Assembly (NCBI GenBank): GCA_902619375.1
Contig: CACNEB010000008.1
Coordinates: 1-60,612, forward strand
Source of the DNA: an uncultured Alphaproteobacteria bacterium
GTDB lineage: Bacteria > Pseudomonadota > Alphaproteobacteria > HIMB59
Reading direction: 5' to 3'
DNA: 60,612 bases
Positions 9,448 to 18,338 of the stretch are shown piece by piece (the stretch's first letter is position 1; each line of letters starts with the position of its first letter). The translations under genes were made by a program, and so were the position numbers. The notes under the pieces were generated by a model that made no database searches, was not told the DNA's origin, and was given only the letters and a program-made list of their open reading frames with translations.

Positions 9448-11283
9448 TTATCTGCTTTTTCTTTTTCTGATACCGAGTTGTCTTGGAATAAAAAACATTA
9501 GTAGAATTAAAAGAACAGGGATTAAAAAAGTATTTAATATGTTTATTTGATTTGCTAATCGATCTATATCTTTGCTTAAATTCCTTCTAACATCTCTTAG
9601 TTGTTTACGAGTATTTTCTACTTGCAATTGAAAATTTGCTAATTCCATTAATTGTTTGTCAGATAAATTGACACTTTCTACATCTCTACCACCTGATAAA
9701 TTTTGAATCTGATTTAATGTGTTATCAAGTTGAGCTTGTAATTGCTGTTCCTGTCCTAGGTACATTTGCTCTGCTTCAGCTTGAAGTTTTTGAACTACAA
9801 CAAACGGTCTAAATGGAGCCTCTTTGTTTCTCAGATCAATAAATTCATCATAACCAGTCATTGAGTCAAATACATTTGTAACTAAACTTCCATTATCAGA
9901 TGTTGCCTCTATTACATTGGTATCTAAAAACTTTTGTATTCTTGCCCAAAAGGCATTTCTTATAAAATCAGCGTCGCTGAAAACTACCACACTTATATTT
10001 TTTGAGGATGTTTCTAAATGATTATCATTTTTAAATTCAAAATCATTAAAATTACTTTTTGCGATACCACTTAATTTTACTCCAAAGTCATAACTAATAC
10101 CTGTTGGCTGAAAATTATTAATGAGCTTAATTGGATCATGTACCTCTTTCATAGGTAGATCCATTGTTACCTCACTAGATGACATAATAGGTGTGTATGA
10201 AATTTCACTTTCATCATTTAATGGGGAAAGACCACCTGGAGACACAAGTCTAATTAAAGATAAACCGTCTCCAATTTCTTCAGCTTGATTGATGAACTGT
10301 CCTCTGACTTCAGGCCAATTCAATTTCAACATAGTTTGCAAAGATGTGTTTTCAGTTATGTTTTGTTGTGTCTGCAGTCTTGTTGCTTGAGCGCCATCTA
10401 AAATAACATTGCTATTATAGTTAATATTGAGGGTTTTTAAGACATTTTCTAAATTTGATGATTTATTCGAATGGTCATTTTTCTCAAAAAACGGATCAAC
10501 AAAAATAACTGATTTTCCCCCATTCAAGATGAATTGTTCAACTGCATATTCAGTTTTGTCGCTAATATCAGAGGGGTGATAAACTATTAATAAGTCTATA
10601 CCTTCAAAACTCTCTACGTCTGTATCTAAAAACTCAAAATCATAAAAATAACTAAGCTCCTCAAGTATTGTGTATTCTCCTTGTCCAAGTTGATTATTTG
10701 GCATCATTGGTGGTGTAGTGTCCACCCATGATAAAAAACCAATTATTGGTTTTTTTGATCTATTAAGTTTGTATACAATGTCAGTTAATTGTTTTTCTAA
10801 TGTGCCAGCTTTTGAGGGATCAAAAAAGGGAACAGTTTCTATATCATCTGTTGTATTTGAAGCAATTAATCCAAAATATACTTTGGACCCCTCTTGATCT
10901 ATAGGAAAACCTTGCACACCGTATCTATTTACATAATCTTCATCATCTGAATAAGGTTCTGGTTCAATAAAGTTTAATTCAATTTTACCTGAAGCTAGAT
11001 CTGAATATCTGTTTAATAGACCTTGAACTTGATTAGCATAATTTTGAATAATCGGAATATTTTTAGACAAGTCTCTGCTATACACAAAAGTAATTTTTAA
11101 TGGCTCTTCTATTTCGTCTACAACTCTCTTAGTACCACTTGAAAGAGTAAAAGTTTTGGTAGACGTAAAATCAACTCCTAAATTAAAATTGATTTTTTGG
11201 ATTATAAAATTAAAGGACAAAAATAAAATAACAGTGCTTAATATAGATACTATAAGATAGTTTTTTTGTAAAAATTTATTCAT
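9448..11283 (-). CDS. GldG-like ABC transporter auxiliary protein
   Basis: A protein of 611 aa with an N-terminal membrane segment, a large extracytoplasmic GldG/ABC-auxiliary domain (SSGTKRVVDEIEEPLKITFVY, later GGKSVIFVDPFFEKND), a coiled-coil stretch rich in Q/L and a C-terminal membrane helix with basic tail. I place the start at the ATG at 11283, which overlaps the permease stop as TAATG; a longer frame to 11325 would overlap the permease by 43 bp. In Bacteroidetes GldG works with GldA/GldF in gliding; here no other gliding gene is seen, so export or envelope function is only an inference. Confidence 0.8.
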   Translation of the reverse strand: MNKFLQKNYLIVSILSTVILFLSFNFIIQKINFNLGVDFTSTKTFTLSSGTKRVVDEIEEPLKITFVYSRDLSKNIPIIQNYANQVQGLLNRYSDLASGKIELNFIEPEPYSDDEDYVNRYGVQGFPIDQEGSKVYFGLIASNTTDDIETVPFFDPSKAGTLEKQLTDIVYKLNRSKKPIIGFLSWVDTTPPMMPNNQLGQGEYTILEELSYFYDFEFLDTDVESFEGIDLLIVYHPSDISDKTEYAVEQFILNGGKSVIFVDPFFEKNDHSNKSSNLENVLKTLNINYNSNVILDGAQATRLQTQQNITENTSLQTMLKLNWPEVRGQFINQAEEIGDGLSLIRLVSPGGLSPLNDESEISYTPIMSSSEVTMDLPMKEVHDPIKLINNFQPTGISYDFGVKLSGIAKSNFNDFEFKNDNHLETSSKNISVVVFSDADFIRNAFWARIQKFLDTNVIEATSDNGSLVTNVFDSMTGYDEFIDLRNKEAPFRPFVVVQKLQAEAEQMYLGQEQQLQAQLDNTLNQIQNLSGGRDVESVNLSDKQLMELANFQLQVENTRKQLRDVRRNLSKDIDRLANQINILNTFLIPVLLILLMFFIPRQLGIRKRKSR

Positions 11284-12002
11284 TAGTCTCGATTTAAAAA
11301 TTTTATAATTGTTAAATAATTCCAAAGAGCAATAAAGGATAAAAAGAAAAACAATCCTTTAATTGAGAAGAAACCCGTTTGGATACTTGAGAAGTGAGTC
11401 AAAAAGCTAAAACTAGAAATGAGTTCTACTATTTCAATAGGTAAAATCCCAGTTATAAAATTAATCATAAGAGGAAACCCACTTATGGTAAAAAGAAATG
11501 AGACTAAAATAGATAAAATAAAGGCAATTATTTGATTGTTAGTTAACGAAGAAAAGAAAATTCCAAGAGAGACATAAGCACCTGCCATGATAATAACACC
11601 AAGATATTGGCCAATAATTACAAGGTTATCAGGGTTTCCAAGATAATTTACTGTAATCCAAATAGGAAACGTCAAAACAACTGAGAATACAACAAAAGCC
11701 CAAGTTGCAAAAAACTTACTCAACACTATCTTCCACAATGGAATTGGCAAAGTCATTAATAATTCAATAGTACCAAGTCTTTTTTCCTCAGACCAACTTT
11801 TCATAGTAACTGCAGAGACAAAGAAAATAAAAACCCATGGAATAAAACTAAAAAAAACTGTTAAGTCTGCAACTCCTGAGGAGAAAAACGAGCCAAAATA
11901 AAATGTCAAGGACATAGAGGTCAAAATAAATATTGCAGTAAAAATATAGGCGACAGGAGTAATAAAATATAATTTAAGTTCTCTTTTAATTAGCGCCAAC
12001 AT
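11283..12002 (-). CDS. ABC-2 type permease (GldF-like)
   Basis: Integral membrane protein of 239 aa with about six helices. The segment MKSWSEEKRLGTIELLMTLP near residue 68 is the conserved cytoplasmic element of ABC-2 permeases that contacts the ATPase. It overlaps the ATPase gene end by one base and the GldG-like gene start, so the three are translationally coupled. It forms the membrane half of the exporter with the ATPase at 12002-12703; the substrate is unknown. Confidence 0.85.
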   Translation of the reverse strand: MLALIKRELKLYFITPVAYIFTAIFILTSMSLTFYFGSFFSSGVADLTVFFSFIPWVFIFFVSAVTMKSWSEEKRLGTIELLMTLPIPLWKIVLSKFFATWAFVVFSVVLTFPIWITVNYLGNPDNLVIIGQYLGVIIMAGAYVSLGIFFSSLTNNQIIAFILSILVSFLFTISGFPLMINFITGILPIEIVELISSFSFLTHFSSIQTGFFSIKGLFFFLSFIALWNYLTIIKFLNRD

Positions 12003-12703
12003 TAGCTTACTAACTTTCTAAATTTTTCATCTAGGGATTTACCAATTTTTTTCTTAAGCTGTGCTGGAGTTCCCTCAAAGACTTTTTGTCCATCATTAAT
12101 AATAAGACACTTATTACAAACCTCTGGGACTTCATCAAGAATGTGTGTAGAAATTATAATTGCTTTTGTTTTAGATAATTTTTTAATTAATTTTCTTACT
12201 TCAAATTTTTGAAGAGGATCCAATCCATCAGTTGGCTCATCTAAGATCAGTAATTTGGGATTATGTATAAGAGCCTGAGCAATTCCAACACGTCTTTTAA
12301 AACCTTTTGATAAAGTTTCAATGGGAACATCTTTTACTTCTTCTAGTTGTAGATCATTAATTACTTTTTTGATTGCTGCTTTTGAATTTTTTATATTTCT
12401 TACCTGGCAAACGTAGTCTAGGTAAAGATATGGCGAAAAGTCCAAATAAAGGGGAACACCTTCAGGTAAGTAGCCAATCATTGACTTTGTGTGAATGGGA
12501 TCTATTTCAATGTCCTTATTGTTTATGATAACGTTTCCACTGTCAGATTTCAGATAACCTGTTATTACCCTCATTGAAGTTGTTTTGCCAGCACCATTAG
12601 GTCCAAGGAACCCCATCACATCACCAACTTTGACCTCAAAAGAGAGTTTATTAATGGCAGTAAAATCGCCAAAATTTTTAGAAATATCTATTACACTTAA
12701 CAT
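12002..12703 (-). CDS. ABC transporter ATPase (GldA-like)
   Basis: ATP-binding protein of 233 aa with Walker A GPNGAGKTT near residue 34, signature LSKGFKRRVG, Walker B LLILDEPTDGLDP and the H-loop ISTH. The LSKGF variant signature is typical of the drug/polysaccharide exporter and GldA/NosF group. It is the first gene of the four-gene minus-strand cluster. The 74-bp space upstream separates it from the alcohol dehydrogenase gene on the same strand. Confidence 0.9.
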   Translation of the reverse strand: MLSVIDISKNFGDFTAINKLSFEVKVGDVMGFLGPNGAGKTTSMRVITGYLKSDSGNVIINNKDIEIDPIHTKSMIGYLPEGVPLYLDFSPYLYLDYVCQVRNIKNSKAAIKKVINDLQLEEVKDVPIETLSKGFKRRVGIAQALIHNPKLLILDEPTDGLDPLQKFEVRKLIKKLSKTKAIIISTHILDEVPEVCNKCLIINDGQKVFEGTPAQLKKKIGKSLDEKFRKLVS

Positions 12704-12777
12704 TTTTTCATATTATTTAGTTTAAAATCTTAATAATTCAAGATGATAAATTTACCATCTCTTATCAGATGAAGTTT

Positions 12778-13941
12778 TTACCATGCAGACCTATAAATAT
12801 CAAAAGCATCTTTTTCAGATATTTCTCTTGGATTATTGATTAGTAATCGGGTTTGTTTCATAGCATCTCTAGCCATTGTTTCGCATGCAGTTTCAGGGAT
12901 GTCGAGATCTCTTAATCTTTGTTCTAAACCTAATTCGCTTGATAGATCTGACAACTTTTCAATGAATTTTGAAGAAATATCTTGAGTACTGGTGCTTGTA
13001 TCAATATCTGGAAAAACAATTGGGGCTATTTCACTGTAAAGTTTTGACGCATTTTGATCAGATATATTAAATCTTAACACATATGGCAGGACAAGTGCGT
13101 TGGAAAGACCGTGAGGGACATGATAAGTCCCTCCAATCGGATATGCTAAAGCATGAACGCCAGCAACTGGAGAGTTTCCAAAGGAGACACCTGCTAACAT
13201 AGAGCCAACAAGCATATTTGATCTTGCTTCAATATCCTTTCCGTTAATGACAGCCTGTCTTATTGAATTACCTAAAAGCTTCAATGCTTCCTTTGCAAGT
13301 GTTTGGGAGATCAAATTATTGTTCACACTTTTTGAAGCATAAGACTCTATCGCGTGGACCATTGCATCAATACCGGTAGCAGCAGTAATGTGAGGGGGAA
13401 GACCGATTGTTAATGATGGATCAAGAATTGCAAGGTCTGGAAGTATAATAGGAGAGGAAACTCCTTTTTTTTCTAAATCTTCTTGTGTGATAATAGAAAT
13501 TGGAGTTACTTCAGAACCAGTACCAGAAGTTGTTGGGTAAAGAGCAAGAGGGAGCCTAGGCCCTTTAGCATTAGCCACTCCCCAGGCTTCATGAATATTT
13601 TCGTCTGAGCCAATCAAAAGTGCAGTTAATTTTGATACGTCCATTGATGATCCACCACCAAATCCAATTACACCTGTTGCATCAAAATCTTTTCCCTGTT
13701 GAACACAATTCATGAGTGTTTTTATAGATGGGTCAGCTTCAACATTATCAAAAATTAAAATTTCAGAGTATTTTTGAAGCTCAGTAATTGTTTTTTCGTG
13801 TAATCCAATTTTTATTAAACCCGGATCAGTTATAAATAGTATTTTGTTACCAAGTTTTTTAGAAACTTCTTCTGCCGTGCTTACTGAATAGTCACTTCCA
13901 AATCTTATTCCAGGAGTAGTATTGAATTGAAACGCTTTCAC
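12778..13941 (-). CDS. iron-containing alcohol dehydrogenase family protein
   Basis: Group III dehydrogenase of 387 aa interconverting an alcohol and aldehyde/ketone with NAD(P)H. Nucleotide-binding GFGGGSSMDVSK near residue 94, PTTSGTGSEVTP, metal-ligand segments GIDAMVHAIESY and YHVPHGLSNALVLP are all present. The start is a GTG at 13941. It may be transcribed alone or with the ABC cluster. Substrate is not predictable; maleylacetate reductases and lactaldehyde reductases belong to the same fold. Confidence 0.88.
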   Translation of the reverse strand: MKAFQFNTTPGIRFGSDYSVSTAEEVSKKLGNKILFITDPGLIKIGLHEKTITELQKYSEILIFDNVEADPSIKTLMNCVQQGKDFDATGVIGFGGGSSMDVSKLTALLIGSDENIHEAWGVANAKGPRLPLALYPTTSGTGSEVTPISIITQEDLEKKGVSSPIILPDLAILDPSLTIGLPPHITAATGIDAMVHAIESYASKSVNNNLISQTLAKEALKLLGNSIRQAVINGKDIEARSNMLVGSMLAGVSFGNSPVAGVHALAYPIGGTYHVPHGLSNALVLPYVLRFNISDQNASKLYSEIAPIVFPDIDTSTSTQDISSKFIEKLSDLSSELGLEQRLRDLDIPETACETMARDAMKQTRLLINNPREISEKDAFDIYRSAW

Positions 13942-14070
13942 GATAGCAATATAAATGATATAGGGTTTATTTCCTATATATTTTTAAGAAACCTATTCTA
14001 AGCACCTATCAACCCACAACTTTTTTTTAATAAAGCTTTCTTAAGAGTTTTTTACTTTTATACTTGAATT
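13942..14070. promoter_or_regulatory. divergent intergenic region between alcohol dehydrogenase and ParA-like genes
   Basis: These 129 bp separate two divergently read genes, so promoters for both must lie here. The stretch is AT-rich with several short A/T runs, but I cannot assign convincing -35/-10 pairs. The ParA-like gene begins with a GTG close to TTGAATTGTG and shows no clear Shine-Dalgarno sequence. Confidence 0.4.
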
Positions 14071-14709
14071 GTGTCTAAGGTTATTACCATCGCTCAACAA
14101 AAAGGAGGCTCTGGAAAAACCACTATAGCTGCAAATTTAGCTGCTGTTTATTCTTTAAAAAATAATTTATCTACGACATTACTCGACACAGACCCTCAAG
14201 GCAGTTTAGGTAAGTGGTTTCTTACCAGAAATGAAAAACTTAAAAATAAAAATATGATACAGTTTAAAACAGCAAGCCTCTGGGGCGCACAATATGAGGC
14301 TAAAACGCTTAAAGAAAAATCTGATTTAGTAATAATTGATACTCCTCCCAAAATTGACGCTGATGGAAGACCAGCAATTGAAATAGCTGATCTCGTCATT
14401 ATACCGATATCTCCCTCTCAAGTGGATTTTTGGGCCACGGAGTCCATAATTGAATTAGCAAAAAGAGAAAAAAGAGAGATATTAATTCTAATCAATAGAG
14501 CAAATGCTAAATCTAAACTTATTCAAGAAGCACATAAATTTGTTAATAAAATGAATGTTAAAAAAGCAAAGACGATTTTGGGTAATAGACAAATATTTGT
14601 ATCAACTATGGGATTAGGGTTGACAGTAGTAGAAAAACAAAGAACTGGAAAAGGGTGTTTAGAAATGTTGGCTCTAGCGAAAGAGATACAGTCATTCTTG
14701 AAATTTTAA
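14071..14709 (+). CDS. ParA/MinD-family ATPase (orphan)
   Basis: Deviant-Walker-A ATPase of 212 aa with QQKGGSGKTTIAANLAA at residues 8-24, DTDPQGS (Walker A') and VIIDTPPKID as Walker B. The length fits small orphan ParA proteins rather than the chromosomal ParA, which is about 260 aa, and no ParB gene or parS-like repeat is seen. The start is GTG. Two unknown genes follow in the same direction (14725 and 15179); the first may be a partner protein. Such orphan ParA proteins can position protein complexes, plasmids or cell-division components. Confidence 0.85.
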   Translation: MSKVITIAQQKGGSGKTTIAANLAAVYSLKNNLSTTLLDTDPQGSLGKWFLTRNEKLKNKNMIQFKTASLWGAQYEAKTLKEKSDLVIIDTPPKIDADGRPAIEIADLVIIPISPSQVDFWATESIIELAKREKREILILINRANAKSKLIQEAHKFVNKMNVKKAKTILGNRQIFVSTMGLGLTVVEKQRTGKGCLEMLALAKEIQSFLKF

Positions 14710-14724
14710 ATTTTAATAAATTAT

Positions 14725-15174
14725 ATGAATGAAGAAATAGATAATGTACAACTCCATTACATATGCTCAAGATTATTGAAAGGTTTTATTAATTGGATTG
14801 AAATAAATGATAGCAAAGAAAAAGCATCAATTCTCGATAATGCATTACAATTTAAAACATCTATCCTAGAACAAGATAAATCAACGCTTCAAAAAAAATA
14901 CTTTACATCACCACAGAATTTATCAAAAAAAGAAGCTGATGTTCTCTTACTACAGTGGAAAGATACTTTTTCCACATTAGTCAATTCAAATGTCGATAGA
15001 CTATCAAAGGACTCTTTTAAGATATGGTTTTTAAGCTTAGCATCATATTCGATCCCAGAATTAGAAAAGGATGCAAATGAACTATGGTCCAAACTTTTAG
15101 AGGGTGTTGAATATTGTCATAAATTTTCTATCAAAGATGTTCCATATCCGCTCAACACTATTTCAAAGAACTAA
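14725..15174 (+). CDS. hypothetical protein downstream of ParA-like gene
   Basis: I do not recognise this 149-aa protein. It is predicted soluble and mostly helical, with charged and hydrophobic heptad-like stretches (for example LSKKEADVLLLQWKDTF). It starts 15 bp after the ParA-like gene, so co-transcription is likely and a functional partnership is possible. No signal peptide or membrane helix is seen. Confidence 0.65.
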   Translation: MNEEIDNVQLHYICSRLLKGFINWIEINDSKEKASILDNALQFKTSILEQDKSTLQKKYFTSPQNLSKKEADVLLLQWKDTFSTLVNSNVDRLSKDSFKIWFLSLASYSIPELEKDANELWSKLLEGVEYCHKFSIKDVPYPLNTISKN

Positions 15175-15178
15175 ATCA

Positions 15179-15781
15179 ATGTTAAAATTCCCTATGTTTA
15201 AGACATTATTCACTGTTAGCATGTTTTTTTGTTTGAATGCACAATCAATTGAGCTTTTTGGTTATAAATTGTACGAGGACATTCTTAGGTATGAAAATGA
15301 TGGGAGTATAAAATTAAAGAAAGGTAATATTGAGAGCATTTCTATTAAAGAGGACAACGTCTTGATAGCAAACAAATATCTTACTGAATACACATTAAAA
15401 TCAACAAAAACAGGAAATATTTACGAAATTCACGGCTCAAATAATCAATTGCAACTCAGTCCTGTCGAGTGCCTTGACATTCAAGATAGCTTTATTAATT
15501 CATTTCAAAAGAAAAACACCGAATTATTTCAAACTGAAGTTAAACAGTTTCCAAATAAACTTAAAAGTAAAACAACTTGGGAAATTTATCTTAGCAATAG
15601 ATCTAATAGTAGTGAGTTAATTTTCTCAGTTACTTGTGATTATAGCTTTAATAATAGGAGAATGGATATAATTTTAACTGATAGTACTTATTTGAGTAAT
15701 GAAAATTTGAACTTTGAAAATTTACTTGATGAAAATAAAGAAAATATTTCAAAAGAAGAAATTGATACTAGTGGAATTTAG
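15179..15781 (+). CDS. hypothetical secreted protein
   Basis: Unknown protein of 200 aa with a signal peptide: MLKFPMFKTLFTVSMFFCLN, then AQS as a likely cleavage site. I chose the ATG at 15179, five bases after the previous stop; an in-frame start at 15104 would add 25 residues and hide the signal peptide. The mature part is rich in Asn, Ser and acidic residues and contains two Cys (VECLD, SVTCD). It overlaps the end of the opposite-strand gene by 14 bp. Confidence 0.65.
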   Translation: MLKFPMFKTLFTVSMFFCLNAQSIELFGYKLYEDILRYENDGSIKLKKGNIESISIKEDNVLIANKYLTEYTLKSTKTGNIYEIHGSNNQLQLSPVECLDIQDSFINSFQKKNTELFQTEVKQFPNKLKSKTTWEIYLSNRSNSSELIFSVTCDYSFNNRRMDIILTDSTYLSNENLNFENLLDENKENISKEEIDTSGI

Positions 15782-15995
15782 TAACTAGAGATAACATATT
15801 AATAACTATATAAGACTTTATTTCTGATTTCAGCTGATCATAAGTTTCAGGTAATTTATCACTAAGCTGGAAAGCAAAGTCTATAATTTCATAAGCTTCA
15901 TCTTTAGTCATATAAATTTCATTACATAGGTCATGAGCAAGTTTTTCTCTTATTAATATTAAAGAGGCTATTGATCTCTTTTGTTTTTTTTTCAA
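15768..15995 (-). CDS. hypothetical small protein
   Basis: A 75-aa unrecognised protein, basic at the N-terminus (MKKKQKRSIAS) and predicted helical. It would start at a TTG one base after the TAG stop of the upstream gene, consistent with coupled translation, and its end overlaps the convergent gene by 14 bp. Coding status is plausible from its tight packing but not certain. Confidence 0.45.
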   Translation of the reverse strand: MKKKQKRSIASLILIREKLAHDLCNEIYMTKDEAYEIIDFAFQLSDKLPETYDQLKSEIKSYIVINMLSLVTKFH

Positions 15996-15996
15996 A

Positions 15997-16542
15997 CTAT
16001 TTTTTTGTTGGTTTCTTAAGTTTCATTCCGGTTCCTCCAAGTTGCATGCCACCAGAACCTTTACACAAACTTTTCTTTTCTTTGTCACACTTTTCTATCT
16101 TCTTCTCTTTTTTCTCTTCTTTTTTGACAATCTCTTCTTCTTTCTTTTCTTCTGATTTTACTTCTTGATTTACAATTTTTGTATCTGAGGAAGGCTCAAC
16201 ATTTTGAACTGTGTTGACAGATCCAACCTGAATATTGGAGAGCATTTCTAATATTTGATCTTGTTTTGATAGTTTATCTTTCTGTTTTGCCTTCCAAGAT
16301 TTTGGAAGTTTTAAATCGATACAACTCTCAGAACCGCAAAAAAGGACATCCCCAGTTTCATTATCAAATAAAAAACCACCGCAATTTTCAACACCTTTTT
16401 GAGTACAATTTGGTATGTGCATCTCATACTCTGCATTTAAATTCAGCGATAATAATGGCAAACCTAAAAGAAGCAAAAAAATATATCTCATCAACTTATA
16501 ATGTATCATTTGTAGAAAAAATTTTCTAAATCTTTTATTCAT
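15997..16542 (-). CDS. hypothetical exported protein with Lys/Glu-rich region
   Basis: A 181-aa protein with a signal sequence (LMRYIFLLLLGLPLLSLNLNA) followed by a short Cys-containing domain (PNCTQKGVENCGGFLF, LFCGSESCIDL) and then a highly charged KEE/EKK linker. The C-terminus is Gly/Lys-rich. The four Cys in the first 60 mature residues suggest disulfides in the periplasm. The start overlaps the GST-like gene by eight bases; an internal ATG (residue 18) would give a more ordinary signal peptide. Family unknown. Confidence 0.6.
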   Translation of the reverse strand: MNKRFRKFFLQMIHYKLMRYIFLLLLGLPLLSLNLNAEYEMHIPNCTQKGVENCGGFLFDNETGDVLFCGSESCIDLKLPKSWKAKQKDKLSKQDQILEMLSNIQVGSVNTVQNVEPSSDTKIVNQEVKSEEKKEEEIVKKEEKKEKKIEKCDKEKKSLCKGSGGMQLGGTGMKLKKPTKK

Positions 16543-17149
16543 ACTTAAAACTCTCTCCAGGTAAGGTTGATTTCATAAAATCATTCTTGGTAATATTTTC
16601 TAACCATTTTTTTAATTTAATATTATTTTCTCCCCAAGCATCAGTAAATCTAAAAGATGTATAGTCTAATGCACAGGCAACAGATATTTGATCAATCGTT
16701 AACTTGTCAGTCACGAACTCATCATATTTTCTTTCAATCCAATCAATGGATCTTAAAATTTTTTTCTCATAACGTTCTATTGATTTATGTCTTTGCTCTA
16801 ATTCTGGTATAGCTGACATTTCTATATAACGATTAACTGCATTTTCCATAATTCCATTTGAAACACTTATCATTGTCATACTTTCCCAATAACGATCTTT
16901 TGGATATATAGAGGCTTTTTTTGAAATACTATCAAAGTACAAACAAATATTATCACTGTCTGTGATCGTTTTATTACCAACTATTAAAGTAGGAACTTGT
17001 CTTAATGGATTAAATTCATCTAGAAATCTTGATTTATAAATATTTATCTTTTCTTCTTTATGAGCAACGTCTAATACAAGAGCAGATACTTTACATTTTC
17101 TTCCAAAAGGAGACGTAGGCCCATTATATAAAAGTGGAGTATCTGTCAT
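16535..17149 (-). CDS. glutathione S-transferase family protein
   Basis: A 204-aa GST-fold protein. The thioredoxin-like N-terminal half contains LYNGPTSPFGRKCKV, with a Ser/Cys-region typical of beta/omega-like bacterial GSTs, then the cis-Pro segment RQVPTLIV and the Asp/Ser pair TDSDNICLYF that binds the gamma-glutamyl part. The C-terminal half is helical. It starts immediately before the BCCP stop codon position, so it belongs to the carboxylase operon, where its role (thiol chemistry or a GST-fold lyase) is unknown. Confidence 0.8.
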   Translation of the reverse strand: MTDTPLLYNGPTSPFGRKCKVSALVLDVAHKEEKINIYKSRFLDEFNPLRQVPTLIVGNKTITDSDNICLYFDSISKKASIYPKDRYWESMTMISVSNGIMENAVNRYIEMSAIPELEQRHKSIERYEKKILRSIDWIERKYDEFVTDKLTIDQISVACALDYTSFRFTDAWGENNIKLKKWLENITKNDFMKSTLPGESFKYE

Positions 17150-17368
17150 TTAATCAATGATTATAGCAACAGTGCCAGGGCTTACACCCTCTTGGTCATT
17201 CCTAATGTTAACTTGAGTTATCGTTCCACTAACTGGAGCGTTATGATTGACCTCTGATTTCATAACTTCCATAATAAATAATATATCCCCCTCACTTACT
17301 TCATCACCAACTTCAACTAAAACTTTCCATATGTTACCTGGAACTGACGTTAAAACTTCTGTAGACAT
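17150..17368 (-). CDS. biotin carboxyl carrier protein (AccB-like, short)
   Basis: A 72-aa single biotinyl domain: PGNIWKVLVEVGDEVSEGD then IMEVMKSEVNHNAPVSG, with Lys37 in VMKS as the biotinylation site, a mild variant of the usual AMKM. Full-length AccB proteins carry an extra N-terminal region, which is missing. I chose the ATG at 17368, one base after the KipA-like stop. With the KipA/KipI-like carboxyltransferase next door and a biotin carboxylase on the divergent arm it supplies the swinging biotin of a split urea-carboxylase-like enzyme. Confidence 0.88.
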   Translation of the reverse strand: MSTEVLTSVPGNIWKVLVEVGDEVSEGDILFIMEVMKSEVNHNAPVSGTITQVNIRNDQEGVSPGTVAIIID

Positions 17369-17369
17369 A

Positions 17370-18338
17370 TTATATAACACTTCCCATTGAGCAGATGGAG
17401 GTTTGTTCAGATCTCATTTCCTGTGCCTCTTGCACACTTATTTCTTTAAACTTAAATTTTTCATTTGGTTTAGCTTGTCCTAATTTCCAAAAAGAGGCTG
17501 ATGGAACAGTAAAAGGTACAATAAACCCACCCATACTAGGCCCATCATTTACGAGTATTATTGGCGTTTGACCCGCCAAATTAATACCACCGATTGGGTA
17601 GCCCTGATCTATAATATTTGAAGGTTCATAACCATGTTCAGGAGATTTATTTGTGGCTTTTTCGGTAAAACTTAAAGTGGGTCCATCCAACCTAAATCCA
17701 GTTCGATCACTTCTTGCTTGAAGTTTCCACTCTGCTTTCAGAAAAGTATCATATCCTTCATCATCAAGCCAATCATCATTGGGACCACGTACAACCTCAA
17801 TTTCCCAAATACCACTATTGCTGATCTCTGGAATTGAGTCAGATCTAATTTTTCTGCCGATCTTCCCATTTGCTTGACCTAAAGTAATTCTTTGACCGTC
17901 TTTCAAAGCATGTCCATCAATACCACCAACGCCAGCTTTGTGAAAAGTTGATTGAGAGTTTAGCCATTTTTCTGACTCAATGCCTCCAGCAAAAGACACA
18001 TAAGATCTTGCACCAGATACTGTGAAACCCATTTCAAGAGTTTGTCCAGATTTTATTAAAACACTCTCCCACATAGGAATAGAATTACCATTTATTTTGG
18101 GCTGCATATCTGCTCCACAGACCGCAATAACGTGATCTTTTTCAAATTTTAAAGTTGGACCAGTGTACTGACACTCAAGTGCTGCAAAACTCTCTTCATT
18201 ACCTACAAGTAAATTGGCAAGTCGAAAAGACCAACTATCCATTGGCCCTGAGGGAGGAAACCCTTGGTTAAGATAACCAACTCTCCCGGGATAATCTTGC
18301 ACTGATGTTTCTAGTCCTTGTTTAATAACTTCAAACAT
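17370..18338 (-). CDS. KipA/PxpC-type biotin-dependent carboxyltransferase subunit (AHS2 domain)
   Basis: A 322-aa protein of the AHS2/KipA family. The hallmark VQDYPGRVGYLNQGFPPSGP is near the N-terminus, and SGARSYVSFAGGIE, the catalytic-region RTGFRLDGP and the C-terminal VNDGPSMGGFIVPFTVPSAS follow. In urea carboxylase this domain and the KipI-like domain form the carboxyltransferase; in PxpABC they form part of 5-oxoprolinase. It lies between the KipI-like gene (TAG-ATG junction) and the carrier. Substrate unknown; a lactam or amide is likely. Confidence 0.9.
   Translation of the reverse strand: MFEVIKQGLETSVQDYPGRVGYLNQGFPPSGPMDSWSFRLANLLVGNEESFAALECQYTGPTLKFEKDHVIAVCGADMQPKINGNSIPMWESVLIKSGQTLEMGFTVSGARSYVSFAGGIESEKWLNSQSTFHKAGVGGIDGHALKDGQRITLGQANGKIGRKIRSDSIPEISNSGIWEIEVVRGPNDDWLDDEGYDTFLKAEWKLQARSDRTGFRLDGPTLSFTEKATNKSPEHGYEPSNIIDQGYPIGGINLAGQTPIILVNDGPSMGGFIVPFTVPSASFWKLGQAKPNEKFKFKEISVQEAQEMRSEQTSICSMGSVI

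Noticed and set aside
14071..14709. The ParA-like gene as part of a chromosomal par locus marking the origin
   Set aside because: It is small, with no ParB, gid or parS-like elements nearby.
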